In this document: in pieces, positions 32,045-41,711 of the stretch
Layout of the letters: each line of letters starts with the position of its first letter
Numbering within the stretch: the first letter of the stretch is position 1
Assembly: GCA_016873455.1 (NCBI GenBank)
Contig: VGXE01000008.1
Location: forward strand, 1 to 64,000
Source of the DNA: Nitrospira sp.
GTDB lineage: Bacteria; Nitrospirota; Nitrospiria; Nitrospirales; Nitrospiraceae
Length of the DNA stretch: 64,000 bases
Direction: 5' to 3'
Notes under the pieces: model-generated
Told to the model about the DNA's origin: nothing
Databases searched by the model: none
What the model saw: the letters and a program-made list of their open reading frames with translations, nothing else
Program-made: the position numbers and the translations under genes

Positions 32045-33514
32045 ATGCACGGCGCCTGGCTCAGGATCCTCTTTTGTCTGCTGGCTATTGTTTCCCTCGG
32101 TTGCGTTTCGCCGTCGCGTGAAGGACTACCTCCGAACAGCCCGTTTGGAGGCTCGATTGTCCTCGCCGCGGATCTGTTGCCGCAGGGTCTTGCGGTGGGT
32201 GATGTCAGCGCGACCAGCGCCGTTCTCTGGGTGAGGACTGAGGGGCCTGCGACAGTACAGGTTGAATGGGCCACGCCATCTTCGTGGGAGAAAGTTTCAA
32301 AGCTGGGGACAGCCATTGCGCCGGTGCCGAGGACAGCACCACTGACGACAACGGCAGACACGGATTACACCCTCACTATCCCTCTTGCTGGATTGACTCC
32401 TGCAACTCGTTACCGCTACCACGTATTGATCGCACAAGGCGGGGAGTCTCCTCATTCGGGGAAACAGAGACTCGCGGCGAGGGGCGAATTGACGACGTTA
32501 CCGGATGCCGATGCCTCGACGCCTGTCACCTTTGCCTGGAGCGGTGATCTCGGTGGCCAAGGCCGATGCCGGCAGGGGGCAGGAGGCTATCCGATCTTCG
32601 ATGTGATGCAACGACAGCACCTCGATTTCTTCGTGTTTCTTGGTGATACCATTTACAGCGATGATGTCTGTGCCGTGCCGCCGAATGAGCCGGGGGCTGA
32701 CTTCGTGGCGACGACGCTCGATCAGTATCGCGCACGACATCGCTACCAACGGGGTGCCGTTGCGTTACGTCAGTTTCTAGAACGTGTTCCGGTGTATGTG
32801 ACATGGGACGATCATGAAGTACGGAACGATTTTTCCGGCCCGTTTGAAGAACGGATGCCGGCAGGCCGCCAAGCCTTGCGGGAATACTGGCCGATCGCAG
32901 CGCATCTAGACGAGCCGCATCGGTTATACCGCGCTTTCCGGTATGGTGCGGATCTCGAGCTATTTATTCTGGATACACGGCAGTATCGAAGCCGTGACAC
33001 AGATAGTGACGGACCGGCCAAGACGATGCTGGGCGCTGCCCAATTACAATGGTTGCTCGAGGGACTCGGTACTTCGACGGCGACCTGGAAAATCATTGCC
33101 ACGTCGGTGCCGTTATCGGTGCCGAAAGGAGGGGCAGGGTATAGCGATGGGTGGGCTTCCGGGCCCATGGCGCCTGGGTTTGAATGGGAGCGGCAGGTGA
33201 TGATTGAGAGGATTCTCAGCCGAAAGATCAAGAACGTCGTGTTTCTCGCAGGCGATGTGCACTATGTGCAGGCCAATGCCTATGATCCGAACCAAGACCG
33301 CATAATCGACTTCCATGAATTCGTGGCCGGGCCACTCTCTGCGCGACCAGGCCGGGAAACACCAGCAAATGATTCGCTGCATCCAACGCGCTTGGTGAAC
33401 GAGGGTGAGTATCATAATTTCGGCCTCGTCCGAGTCACGAAAACTACGTTGGATGTGACGGTTGTAGACGACGCAGGAAAGACGCGATTTTCTCACCGCC
33501 TGGCTGCCCAGTAA
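32045..33514 (+). CDS. PhoD-like alkaline phosphatase/phosphodiesterase lipoprotein
   Basis: A 489-residue exported protein. The N-terminus is a lipoprotein signal with lipobox VSLGC at residue 20. A fibronectin-like N-terminal domain (VSATSAVLWVRTEGPATVQV) precedes the metallophosphatase domain with SGDLGGQGRC, FVFLGDTIYSDD, VTWDDHEVRNDF and FLAGDVHYVQA, the metal ligands of PhoD enzymes. It probably releases phosphate from organic phosphoesters in the periplasm. Its start has no clear ribosome binding site. No Pho box was recognised. Confidence 0.88.
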   Translation: MHGAWLRILFCLLAIVSLGCVSPSREGLPPNSPFGGSIVLAADLLPQGLAVGDVSATSAVLWVRTEGPATVQVEWATPSSWEKVSKLGTAIAPVPRTAPLTTTADTDYTLTIPLAGLTPATRYRYHVLIAQGGESPHSGKQRLAARGELTTLPDADASTPVTFAWSGDLGGQGRCRQGAGGYPIFDVMQRQHLDFFVFLGDTIYSDDVCAVPPNEPGADFVATTLDQYRARHRYQRGAVALRQFLERVPVYVTWDDHEVRNDFSGPFEERMPAGRQALREYWPIAAHLDEPHRLYRAFRYGADLELFILDTRQYRSRDTDSDGPAKTMLGAAQLQWLLEGLGTSTATWKIIATSVPLSVPKGGAGYSDGWASGPMAPGFEWERQVMIERILSRKIKNVVFLAGDVHYVQANAYDPNQDRIIDFHEFVAGPLSARPGRETPANDSLHPTRLVNEGEYHNFGLVRVTKTTLDVTVVDDAGKTRFSHRLAAQ

Positions 33515-33604
33515 CTCGCAGGTTCTCCCGTTGACCCCTTGCAATCCTTGCCGGTGGCCGGGTACGGTACACCGTCATTTTTTTGATACGGAGGGGAATG
33601 GGAC

Positions 33605-34087
33605 ATGCCAGGATTGATGCTAGCTGATGAGGTGTTTTCGAAAGCCGAAGCTGCGGCGGTGGCCGCCACGGGGCCTGATGAGAAGGCTCTGCAGATCGAC
33701 TACTCTGCGTTAAAGACCAACGTTTGTGCCGCGTTGGGGGATCGAAAGGTCGCGCTTTGCCACATCAATAAATTCTTGCCGGAAGGCTATGAAGATCAAG
33801 GCCGATTCAATCTAGTGTTGCTGACAGCGGGCAACGTGCTGTTCGACATGGTCATCGGGGATTCCTATTTCCGGTACGATGTCGTGTCGGTCGGCCAGCT
33901 GGACAAGGTGCAGCTGATCGACGCGATGTGGGACAACCGGGAAAAGCGGCGTGAAGAACCGTTCTTGAGCCTGCGGTTGATGCATGGCGAAGAAGCACAT
34001 TTGCTATTGGCGCTCGACGATGAAGAGCGTGCGAGCCTCTTACGGTTTGCCTCGGCGGTGACCGCTGCCCGTAATCCTGAGCGCTAA
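33605..34087 (+). CDS. Uncharacterised soluble protein
   Basis: A 160-residue protein with no signal peptide or membrane helix. A beta-rich middle (FNLVLLTAGNVLFDMVIGDS followed by YFRYDVVSVGQLDKVQLID) and a charged C-terminal helix might suggest a PH-like fold, but I do not recognise the family. GGAGGGG upstream of the ATG at 33605 supports the start. It is followed by a perfect hairpin between convergent genes. Confidence 0.6.
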   Translation: MPGLMLADEVFSKAEAAAVAATGPDEKALQIDYSALKTNVCAALGDRKVALCHINKFLPEGYEDQGRFNLVLLTAGNVLFDMVIGDSYFRYDVVSVGQLDKVQLIDAMWDNREKRREEPFLSLRLMHGEEAHLLLALDDEERASLLRFASAVTAARNPER

Positions 34088-34114
34088 GCGGCCCTCTCTC
34101 AACCTGAGTCTCTA

Positions 34115-34151
34115 CCCTGAACATCCCGCAGCCAATGCGGGATGTTCAGGG
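34115..34151. terminator. Perfect 16-bp hairpin between convergent genes
   Basis: CCCTGAACATCCCGCA (34115-34130) pairs fully with 34136-34151 around a five-base loop. It lies between the convergent unknown gene and the truncated haemoglobin gene. There is no T-tract on either side, so it may end transcripts in both directions only weakly or protect their 3' ends. Confidence 0.6.
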
Positions 34152-34170
34152 TGCCGTTCCCAACATCCTG

Positions 34171-34590
34171 CTAGATTTCTCCCGCGTTCACTTGCCGGAC
34201 CCGCTCTGCTGGGACGCTGAGGGCGGCTAAGAGGTAGTCCTTCAATTCGGCGCTGAATGGCTGGACGGCAAGGGTTCGCTGCATGCACAGCAGCCAGGCA
34301 TCGCGCTCCTCGTATCCGATGGGGAATCGCTTGTGCGCGCCGGGAATACTGATGGGCCCATACTGCTGCTGAAACAGCTTCGGGCCGCCGAGCCAGCCGC
34401 AGAGGAAGTACGTCAATTTCTTGCGCGACTCAGTGAGATCCGGCGGGTGCATGTCCCGGATGACCTTGGCCTCCGGCAGCGTATTCATGTTGACGTAAAA
34501 CTCATCGACCAATTTGGTGATGCCTTCGAGCCCACCGGCCGCCTGGTAGGGAGTCATCTCGACGCGGTCTTCCTGCTCGTTTCCTGTCAT
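34171..34590 (-). CDS. Group II truncated haemoglobin
   Basis: A 139-residue globin of the 2-over-2 type. Visible are PYQAAGGLEGITKLVDEFY (helices A-B), KLTYFLCGWLGGPKLFQQQYG (helix E region), the proximal histidine in IPGAHKRFPIG and the helix G tryptophan in RDAWLLCMQRTL. Group II forms bind O2 and NO and often defend against nitrosative stress, plausible in a nitrifier that makes NO. AAAGGA precedes the ATG by five bases. It appears to be transcribed alone. Confidence 0.88.
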   Translation of the reverse strand: MTGNEQEDRVEMTPYQAAGGLEGITKLVDEFYVNMNTLPEAKVIRDMHPPDLTESRKKLTYFLCGWLGGPKLFQQQYGPISIPGAHKRFPIGYEERDAWLLCMQRTLAVQPFSAELKDYLLAALSVPAERVRQVNAGEI

Positions 34591-34735
34591 ATGAATCCTT
34601 TGTGACGTACACGGGGAACCCAGAGCTAGCCTTGTTGCTTGTGGGTCATTAAGGGGTCTAATCCCGTTGTTTCTTTCGTGACTGGTGGGAGGGTGTCAAC
34701 TCTTTGTGCCTGAGAAGTCACCACGGAAGTGTGCC

Positions 34736-35827
34736 TTAGCCCCTGGTGTAGAAGGGCAGGCTGGTGACTGTCGCGTCGTGCTTCTTTCCGTTGATCTCGA
34801 TTGAGAGGGCGGTATCGGGTTTGCTGAAGTCTCGAAGAGGAAAGCCGAACGCGATGACTGTGTTGAGCTGCGGTGAGTGGACGGCGCTGCTGATCCAGCC
34901 GACTTCGCGGTCGCCGCTGAAGAGTTTGGCACCCTTCGGCGGGATCGCCGCATCCTTCAAGACGAGCCCGACAAGGTGTCGCCGGACGTTACCGTAGGTG
35001 TCCATGCGGGCCACGACTTCCTGGCCGGGATAGCAACCTTTGCTGAGGCTGAACGCTTTGTCTTCCAGGTTCGCTTCCGGTGGGACGATTTCTTCGTTCA
35101 AATCGGGCCCTGCCTTCGGAATGCCGGCTTCTATCCGCAGAGCTTCTCGGGCGTGGGTTCCCACCGGTGTGATCCCGTATTTCGCCCCGGCGTCCAAGAG
35201 CGCGGTCCAAGCGGTCACAAGGCTGGTCGCGGGAAGTAAGATCTCGATATCAATTTCGCCTGTCTCCTCGGTGCGTAGGACCAAGGCATGGCTTCCACCG
35301 ATCTGCGCAGTCACGAAATCGACCGGCTTCACATCCGTGACATCCACTCCGAACGTGGATTGGATGACGTGAGCGGCCTTGGGGCCGCTTACGAGCAGTA
35401 GGCCCCAACTCTCCGCGCAGTTCTCCATTTTGGCTTTGGTGCCGTACAGCAGAAACTTCCGGAGGGTTTGAACCGTCGTCTCGCCGATTTCCCCCACGTC
35501 TTCCAGCATGATGGCCTCCGTTTGTATGTACAAACGGAAGTAGGTGAGCATTTTCCCCTTGTGAGTCAGGAAACTGGAATAGCGGCCTTGCCCGGGCTTG
35601 AGCGGAAGAATATCGTTGCTGATGATGCTCTGGAGCCATTTGACACGGTCGTCGCCGGTCACACGGATCTTGCCGCGATGGGACAGGTCGGCGATCCCTA
35701 CGCCTTGTCGCACGGCACGATGCTCCGCGGCCATGTCTCCGTAATGGGCCGGGACTTCCCATCCGGCGACTTCTTCAAACGAAGCGCCGAGCTGGGTGTG
35801 GTGGGTATGGAGGAGGGAATGTTTCAT
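34736..35827 (-). CDS. ygfZ: YgfZ/GcvT-like folate-binding protein
   Basis: A 363-residue member of the GcvT/YgfZ family. The YgfZ signature KGCYPGQEVVARMDTYG with its cysteine is intact, and the N-terminal part (YGDMAAEHRAVRQGVGIADLS) keeps the folate-binding fold. No other glycine cleavage genes are nearby, so the Fe-S cluster repair role of YgfZ is more likely than aminomethyltransferase activity. It is the last gene of a minus-strand run that includes thiC and thi4, preceded by a palindromic repeat at 35833-35911. Confidence 0.85.
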   Translation of the reverse strand: MKHSLLHTHHTQLGASFEEVAGWEVPAHYGDMAAEHRAVRQGVGIADLSHRGKIRVTGDDRVKWLQSIISNDILPLKPGQGRYSSFLTHKGKMLTYFRLYIQTEAIMLEDVGEIGETTVQTLRKFLLYGTKAKMENCAESWGLLLVSGPKAAHVIQSTFGVDVTDVKPVDFVTAQIGGSHALVLRTEETGEIDIEILLPATSLVTAWTALLDAGAKYGITPVGTHAREALRIEAGIPKAGPDLNEEIVPPEANLEDKAFSLSKGCYPGQEVVARMDTYGNVRRHLVGLVLKDAAIPPKGAKLFSGDREVGWISSAVHSPQLNTVIAFGFPLRDFSKPDTALSIEINGKKHDATVTSLPFYTRG

Positions 35828-35832
35828 GGTGC

Positions 35833-35911
35833 AATGTTTAATGTTGAGTGTTTAATGTTGAATATAGGGGCTGGTCGCCAATTCAACATTCATCATTCAA
35901 CACTCAACATT
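35833..35911. repeat. Palindromic ATTCAACATT-type element
   Basis: The left arm (35833-35863) repeats AATGTTTAATGTTGA-like words and the right arm (35881-35911) repeats ATTCAACATT-like words, so the two can pair into a long imperfect hairpin with a 17-base loop. The right arm supplies the last codons (LMLSVE) and stop of the receiver gene upstream. Related elements lie at 37762, 38165 and 41627. Confidence 0.65.
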
Positions 35912-36315
35912 AGTTCCTCAACCAGCTCTCTCGTTCGTGCCGACATTTCGTTGCGGCTCACTATCTTATTGACCCCGAGTGCCTTGGCCCTGTTCCACGT
36001 GTCCACGTCTTCATGATTTGCATACGCGAGAACGGGAATGGTCTTGAGGCGCGGATCGGTCTTCAATGTCTCCAACGCCTGATAGGCATCGACGGTTCTG
36101 TCATTCATGTCGAGGAGCACCGCGGCCGGCTGTGTCGTCGAGGCTTTCTCCAGCACGTCCTGCTGCGCCCGCGCTTTCTCCAGTTTGTAGCCTTGGGGGA
36201 GCAGGGCGTCACGCACCTTGGTGTAGAAGAAGATATCGTTGATGCCGACGAGAATGGTCTTGGCCTTTGCTTGCTGGTTGTGCGCGTTCTGAATGGGCGG
36301 GTTTATGTGTTCCAT
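35893..36315 (-). CDS. Degenerate receiver-domain protein
   Basis: A 140-residue CheY-like protein. The phosphorylated aspartate may persist in AAVLLDMNDRTVDAYQAL, but the acidic pair of strand 1 is altered (ILVGINDIFFYTKV in place of a VDDD motif) and the lysine of strand 5 appears as Arg (KIVSRNEMS). It is probably an unphosphorylated or atypical receiver used for protein contacts. Its ATG follows the TPR gene stop by ten bases, so both are co-transcribed. The last six codons and the stop lie inside a palindromic repeat. Confidence 0.7.
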   Translation of the reverse strand: MEHINPPIQNAHNQQAKAKTILVGINDIFFYTKVRDALLPQGYKLEKARAQQDVLEKASTTQPAAVLLDMNDRTVDAYQALETLKTDPRLKTIPVLAYANHEDVDTWNRAKALGVNKIVSRNEMSARTRELVEELMLSVE

Positions 36316-36325
36316 ATTCTCGCTT

Positions 36326-36841
36326 TCAGTTTAGTGAGCTGATCAGTCGGCCCAGCGATTTCTTGGCCAGAGCATATTTCGGATTCAGGGTCAGCGCCTG
36401 TTTGTACGAGTCGATCGCTTCCGTCCATTTTCCTTTGCGTTCATAGACACGGCCGAGGTTCAGGTGCGGGAACGCCGGGCTTTCGTACCGCTTGGCCTTC
36501 ATCGCCCGCTGGAACCAGGTGATCGCCTCGTCGAGCTCGCCTTTCTCGATCAGGTACGCGCCGATATCGTTGTAGGGATTGCCGAAGGTCGGGTCCTGCG
36601 TGATGGCCTTGTGGCATTCCTCGATCGCCTCATCGAGCCGCCCCATAAAACTGTAGGTCCATCCCAAAAAGGTGTAGGCCTCGGCGGTCGGATGTGTCGC
36701 CAGTGACCGTTTGTACAAATTGACGGCTTCTTCCAGCTCGCCTTTCATCTGCCGTTCATAGGCTTGCTGAAAGAGCGTCCAGGCCTCGCGTTTGTCTTCT
36801 TCGTGGCCTTCGCCCTGTTCCAAAAAATCCTGGACGTCCAT
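36326..36841 (-). CDS. TPR-repeat protein
   Basis: A 171-residue soluble protein made of about four tetratricopeptide repeats, such as AEAYTFLGWTYSFMGRLDEA with IEECHKAI and SPAFPHLNLGRVYERKGKWT with EAIDSYKQALTLNP. TPR proteins scaffold protein complexes. It lies next to a degenerate receiver gene, which suggests a shared regulatory role. There is no signal peptide. The start at 36841 has no clear ribosome binding site. Confidence 0.8.
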   Translation of the reverse strand: MDVQDFLEQGEGHEEDKREAWTLFQQAYERQMKGELEEAVNLYKRSLATHPTAEAYTFLGWTYSFMGRLDEAIEECHKAITQDPTFGNPYNDIGAYLIEKGELDEAITWFQRAMKAKRYESPAFPHLNLGRVYERKGKWTEAIDSYKQALTLNPKYALAKKSLGRLISSLN

Positions 36842-36855
36842 GGAGGTCTGTAAGA

Positions 36856-36937
36856 GCTAATGGCGTATGGCAAATGGCTTATAGCACGATAACGGATTCG
36901 CTTCACGCTTCTGCCATAGGCTATACGCTATATGCTC
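36856..36937. repeat. Palindromic GGCGTATGGC/GCCATAGGC-type element
   Basis: The left arm (36856-36885) uses words such as GGCGTATGGCAAATGGCTTA and the right arm (36913-36937) GCCATAGGCTATACGC, forming an imperfect hairpin. A clear relative lies at 61258-61343. The element sits between thi4 and the TPR gene. Confidence 0.55.
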
Positions 36938-36944
36938 CCTTGCA

Positions 36945-37745
36945 CTATTCTTGTTTTAACTTCTTCTTAATCAGCTCCGCGCCGTAGCGGCCGGACAACA
37001 ACATGGAGCCGAAGGCGGGCCCCATTCTGGGTGTGCCGTACACGGCGGCGACAGCCAGACCGATCACGAAACAATTGGGATACACTTCGCCGGTCCGATC
37101 CATGACTTCTTCCTCGGAGCGCGAGACCCACATGGCGCCGTTTCCGGGAACCGGTTTATAGAGGTTGCGCTTGTGCAGCAGTTCCACGACGACGGCGTCA
37201 TGGCCGGTGGCGTCCACCACGATCTTGCTTTCCAGGGCGATGGGATCGACATGGATCATATCATGGCCGGCCATCTCCGCCGTGGTGTTGTTCACGACGA
37301 TCCCTTCGAGGATGCCGTCTTTTCTCAAGATCAGATCGACCACACGGGTCAGGTTCAGCACCTTCGCGCCTCCGCGATAGGCGGCGGCCACCAGTGCACC
37401 GGTCGCGTGGGGAGGATCGACCATGTACATCCCTTCGCATTCTTTGATCTTTTTGCAGGGCACGCCGATTTCTTCGAGAATCTCATTGGCCGGTTCGCAG
37501 ATCGTGGCCTTGTTCATCAAATAGCCGCCATGCCAGAAACCGCCGCCGAGCGCGAGACTCTGTTCGACGACGAGCGTGCGGAAGCCCATCTTCGCCAGAT
37601 CATGTGCGCAGATAAGCCCGGACGGCCCCGCGCCGACGATAATCACGTCGCTTTCAATCAGTTGATCGAACTCTTTGTAGTATTCCCGCGCGATCTGCCT
37701 GGTAATGTCACGTTCTCGTAATGGCGCTGGTCGTGGTTTAGCCAT
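36945..37745 (-). CDS. thi4: Thi4-type thiazole synthase, probable sulfide-dependent form
   Basis: A 266-residue Thi4 protein. The Rossmann motif SDVIIVGAGPSGLICAHDLA and GGGFWHGGYLMNKATICEP bind NAD-derived substrate. In yeast Thi4 a cysteine before DP is the sulfur donor and is used up; here the matching segment reads MIHVDPIALESK, with His in its place, as in archaeal enzymes that use free sulfide catalytically. It makes the thiazole part of thiamine and fits with thiC in the same run of genes. AAAGG precedes the ATG at 37745. A longer TTG start is unlikely. Confidence 0.88.
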   Translation of the reverse strand: MAKPRPAPLRERDITRQIAREYYKEFDQLIESDVIIVGAGPSGLICAHDLAKMGFRTLVVEQSLALGGGFWHGGYLMNKATICEPANEILEEIGVPCKKIKECEGMYMVDPPHATGALVAAAYRGGAKVLNLTRVVDLILRKDGILEGIVVNNTTAEMAGHDMIHVDPIALESKIVVDATGHDAVVVELLHKRNLYKPVPGNGAMWVSRSEEEVMDRTGEVYPNCFVIGLAVAAVYGTPRMGPAFGSMLLSGRYGAELIKKKLKQE

Positions 37746-37761
37746 GTGGCACCTTTGCAAT

Positions 37762-38191
37762 GATGAATGTTTAATGTTGAATGTTGAATTTCGGCGTTCG
37801 AGATTTCTGGGATGTCTTTACGATTGCGGTCAGTATTCGAATAAGTTCCTCAGCCTCCCGCAAGCGAGGCAAAACATTGTTTGTGGGGGGCGCCCCTGAG
37901 TCTTGAACCAATCGAAGCCAATAATGACTCTCGCGTGCCTCCTTTGAAGCAATACCCATTTTGGCAGCAAAGTCAGCTCGGCTCACACCACACTGCGCCT
38001 CCTGGATATTGGCCCCGATACTTGTCCCGCATCGAAGCAGCTGACTTGCGATCTCATGCTCCTGTTGTTTTCTGAGCATTTTTGCAAGCTGGATTACATT
38101 GAGGGCGAAGGCGTAGCTTTTGTCTGCGATGACATTGTTCGTCTTCTTGTCCCTGGTCACGGTCATTCAACATTCAAAATTCAACATTCAG

Positions 38192-38192
<1 letters not shown>
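37762..38192. mobile_element. Candidate mobile cassette: S23 gene within 28-bp inverted repeats
   Basis: The 28 bases at 37762-37789 and 38165-38192 are inverted copies matching at 25 of 28 positions. Between and partly inside them lies a single four-helix-bundle (S23) gene, whose ATG and stop both fall within the repeat arms. The cassette separates thi4 from thiC. Similar arms without a gene occur at 35833 and 41627. The design recalls the intervening sequences of 23S rRNA genes, which also carry an S23 gene within a stem. No transposase is encoded, so mobility is inferred. Confidence 0.55.
37771..38166 (-). CDS. Four-helix-bundle protein of the S23/IVP family
   Basis: A 131-residue all-helical protein. 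IADKSYAFALNVIQLAKMLR, EIASQLLRCGTSIGANIQEA and GIASKEARESHYWLRLVQDS are characteristic of the S23 family, first seen as an open frame in the intervening sequences of 23S rRNA genes; relatives (Avd) serve in diversity-generating retroelements. Its biochemical role is unknown, though basic surfaces and pentameric barrels suggest nucleic-acid binding. The start codon lies at the edge of one repeat arm and the last residues KFNIQH plus stop are encoded by the other. Confidence 0.85.
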   Translation of the reverse strand: MTVTRDKKTNNVIADKSYAFALNVIQLAKMLRKQQEHEIASQLLRCGTSIGANIQEAQCGVSRADFAAKMGIASKEARESHYWLRLVQDSGAPPTNNVLPRLREAEELIRILTAIVKTSQKSRTPKFNIQH

Positions 38193-40132
<1,940 letters not shown>

Positions 40133-40186
40133 TCAACTCCTAGCCGTCAGCTGTCAGCCACGCACTCCGCTGATGGCCCGTCTCAA

Positions 40187-40222
40187 CAATAAAAAAGCCG
40201 CACCCCGTTCGAGGGTACGGCT
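40187..40222 (-). terminator. Riboswitch-controlled terminator before thiC
   Basis: On the minus strand AGCCGTACCC pairs with GGGTGCGGCT around a seven-base loop and is followed by six T. It lies between the TPP aptamer and the thiC start, so it is probably the expression platform that stops transcription when TPP is bound. Confidence 0.9.
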
Positions 40223-40248
40223 GAATCCTCACAGTATCCGCTGCATTC

Positions 40249-40345
40249 CGGCTTCCCTACGCTGGTATTACCCAGGTCAGGTTGTGAGGGTCGTCCGATC
40301 GCTCGGACTCTCAGCCGCTGGGGCTCCCCTAGCTATTGGGGTGAA
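40249..40345 (-). ncRNA. TPP riboswitch aptamer (Thi box)
   Basis: Read on the minus strand it holds the conserved parts in order: AGGGGAGCC, the CTGAGAG core, then ACCCTCACAACCTGA followed by CCTGGGTAATACCAGCGTAG and GGAAG. These are the hallmarks of the TPP-binding aptamer. It precedes thiC with a terminator in between, the classic off-switch arrangement. Ends are approximate. Confidence 0.95.
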
Positions 40346-40515
40346 TCATATGCTCCACAACAAAATGAAGTCAATCGGCCATTAGACCTATCGTCCGCCA
40401 CGCCCTTTCAGGTGAGCGGTTTCCGAGTGTAGGGCTTCTTCCCTTGGGTGGTTTATTGAATGTGCGGGAGGGCTATCGTAGAATGAGGCTCCGTTATTCG
40501 TGCGAGGGATGTGAG

Positions 40516-41616
40516 ATGATCAGTACGACCGTACCGAGACCGATTGCCGACTACCAGCCGCTGTCAGTGGAGGAACTATTTTCACGGACGGCTGCTGCCA
40601 AGCAGGTTCTTGGTGATCGGGTGATGATACTTGGCCATAACTACCAGCGTGATGAAGTGATCCAGCATGCCGACTTTCGCGGCGACTCACTGTTGCTGGC
40701 CAAACTGGCTGCCGCCCGGTCCGAGCGGCCCTACATCGTGTTTTGCGGCGTGCATTTCATGGCGGAAACGGCGGATATCCTCAGCCGGTCGAATCAGACG
40801 GTGATCCTGCCGGATATGGCCGCCGGCTGTTCGATGGCGGACATGGCGGCGATCGAACAGGTCGATGAATGTTGGGAGGCGCTGGGGCGTGTCATCCCGG
40901 TCGAAGAGATGGTCATGCCGGCGGTCTATGTGAACTCCGCGGCGGTACTCAAGGCCTTTTGTGGCGAACACGGCGGCATCACCTGTACATCTTCCAACGC
41001 CAAGGCGGTCATCGAATGGTCTTGGGCTAGGCGCGAAAAGATCTTGTTTTTTCCGGATGAACATTTGGGTCGCAACACGGCAAATAAGATGGGTATCCCC
41101 CGTGACGAAATGATCGTCTGGGATCCTTTTCAGCCGAACGGCGGGAATACACGGGAGGCTATCAGACGAGCCAAGCTCATTCTCTGGAAAGGCCATTGCA
41201 GCGTTCATCAGATGTTCCAGCCGGTGCACGTCGACAATTTTCGTAAACAGTATCCGGAGGGCAAGGTCATCGTGCATCCGGAGTGTCACGAACACGTCGT
41301 CAACAAGGCCGACCTGATCGGCTCGACGGAGTTCATCATCCGGACGGTGACCGCTGCGCCGGCCGGCACGGTCTGGGCGGTTGGGACTGAGTTGAATCTC
41401 GTGAATCGTCTCAAGCACGAGCTCACCGACAAGAAAGTGTTTTTCCTCTCCTCGACGGTCTGCCAGTGCGCCACCATGTTTCGGATCGACGCCGCACACC
41501 TCTGCTGGGCCATGGAGAATCTGGCCGACGGCCACGTCGTCAACCATATCGTCGTTCCGGAGGACGATAAGCAGTGGGCGAAGGTGGCACTGGACCGGAT
41601 GATGGCGATCAGCTGA
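40516..41616 (+). CDS. nadA: Quinolinate synthase A
   Basis: A 366-residue NadA enzyme that condenses iminoaspartate with dihydroxyacetone phosphate to quinolinate for NAD synthesis. Recognisable are VMILGHNYQRDEVIQHADF, FCGVHFMAETADIL, PDMAAGCSMADM with a cluster cysteine, VIVHPECHEHVVNKAD and the last cysteine in STVCQCATMF. The 4Fe-4S cluster needs three of these cysteines. The ATG at 40516, with GAGG eight bases before it, is preferred to a start at 40444. A palindromic element separates it from ileS. Confidence 0.93.
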   Translation: MISTTVPRPIADYQPLSVEELFSRTAAAKQVLGDRVMILGHNYQRDEVIQHADFRGDSLLLAKLAAARSERPYIVFCGVHFMAETADILSRSNQTVILPDMAAGCSMADMAAIEQVDECWEALGRVIPVEEMVMPAVYVNSAAVLKAFCGEHGGITCTSSNAKAVIEWSWARREKILFFPDEHLGRNTANKMGIPRDEMIVWDPFQPNGGNTREAIRRAKLILWKGHCSVHQMFQPVHVDNFRKQYPEGKVIVHPECHEHVVNKADLIGSTEFIIRTVTAAPAGTVWAVGTELNLVNRLKHELTDKKVFFLSSTVCQCATMFRIDAAHLCWAMENLADGHVVNHIVVPEDDKQWAKVALDRMMAIS

Positions 41617-41626
41617 TCCTAGTTTT

Positions 41627-41705
41627 GAATTGTGAATGTTTAATGTTAAATTTCGGACCGGACCAGTCTCGACATTCACCATTCATCATTCAACATTCAT
41701 AATTC
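41627..41705. repeat. Palindromic ATTCAACATT-type element between nadA and ileS
   Basis: The left arm (41627-41653) reads GAATTGTGAATGTTTAATGT and on; the right arm (41673-41705) reads CATTCACCATTCATCATTCA and on. The outermost 18 bases of both arms match as inverted copies at 16 positions. The piece GAATGTTTAATGTT...AATTTCGG is shared with the arm at 37762, so this looks like a gene-free member of the same family as the S23 cassette. Confidence 0.65.
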
Positions 41706-41711
41706 AGGACA

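Noticed and set aside
37771-38166. S23 gene as an Avd protein of a diversity-generating retroelement
   Set aside because: No reverse transcriptase gene, template repeat or variable repeat is present in the neighbourhood.
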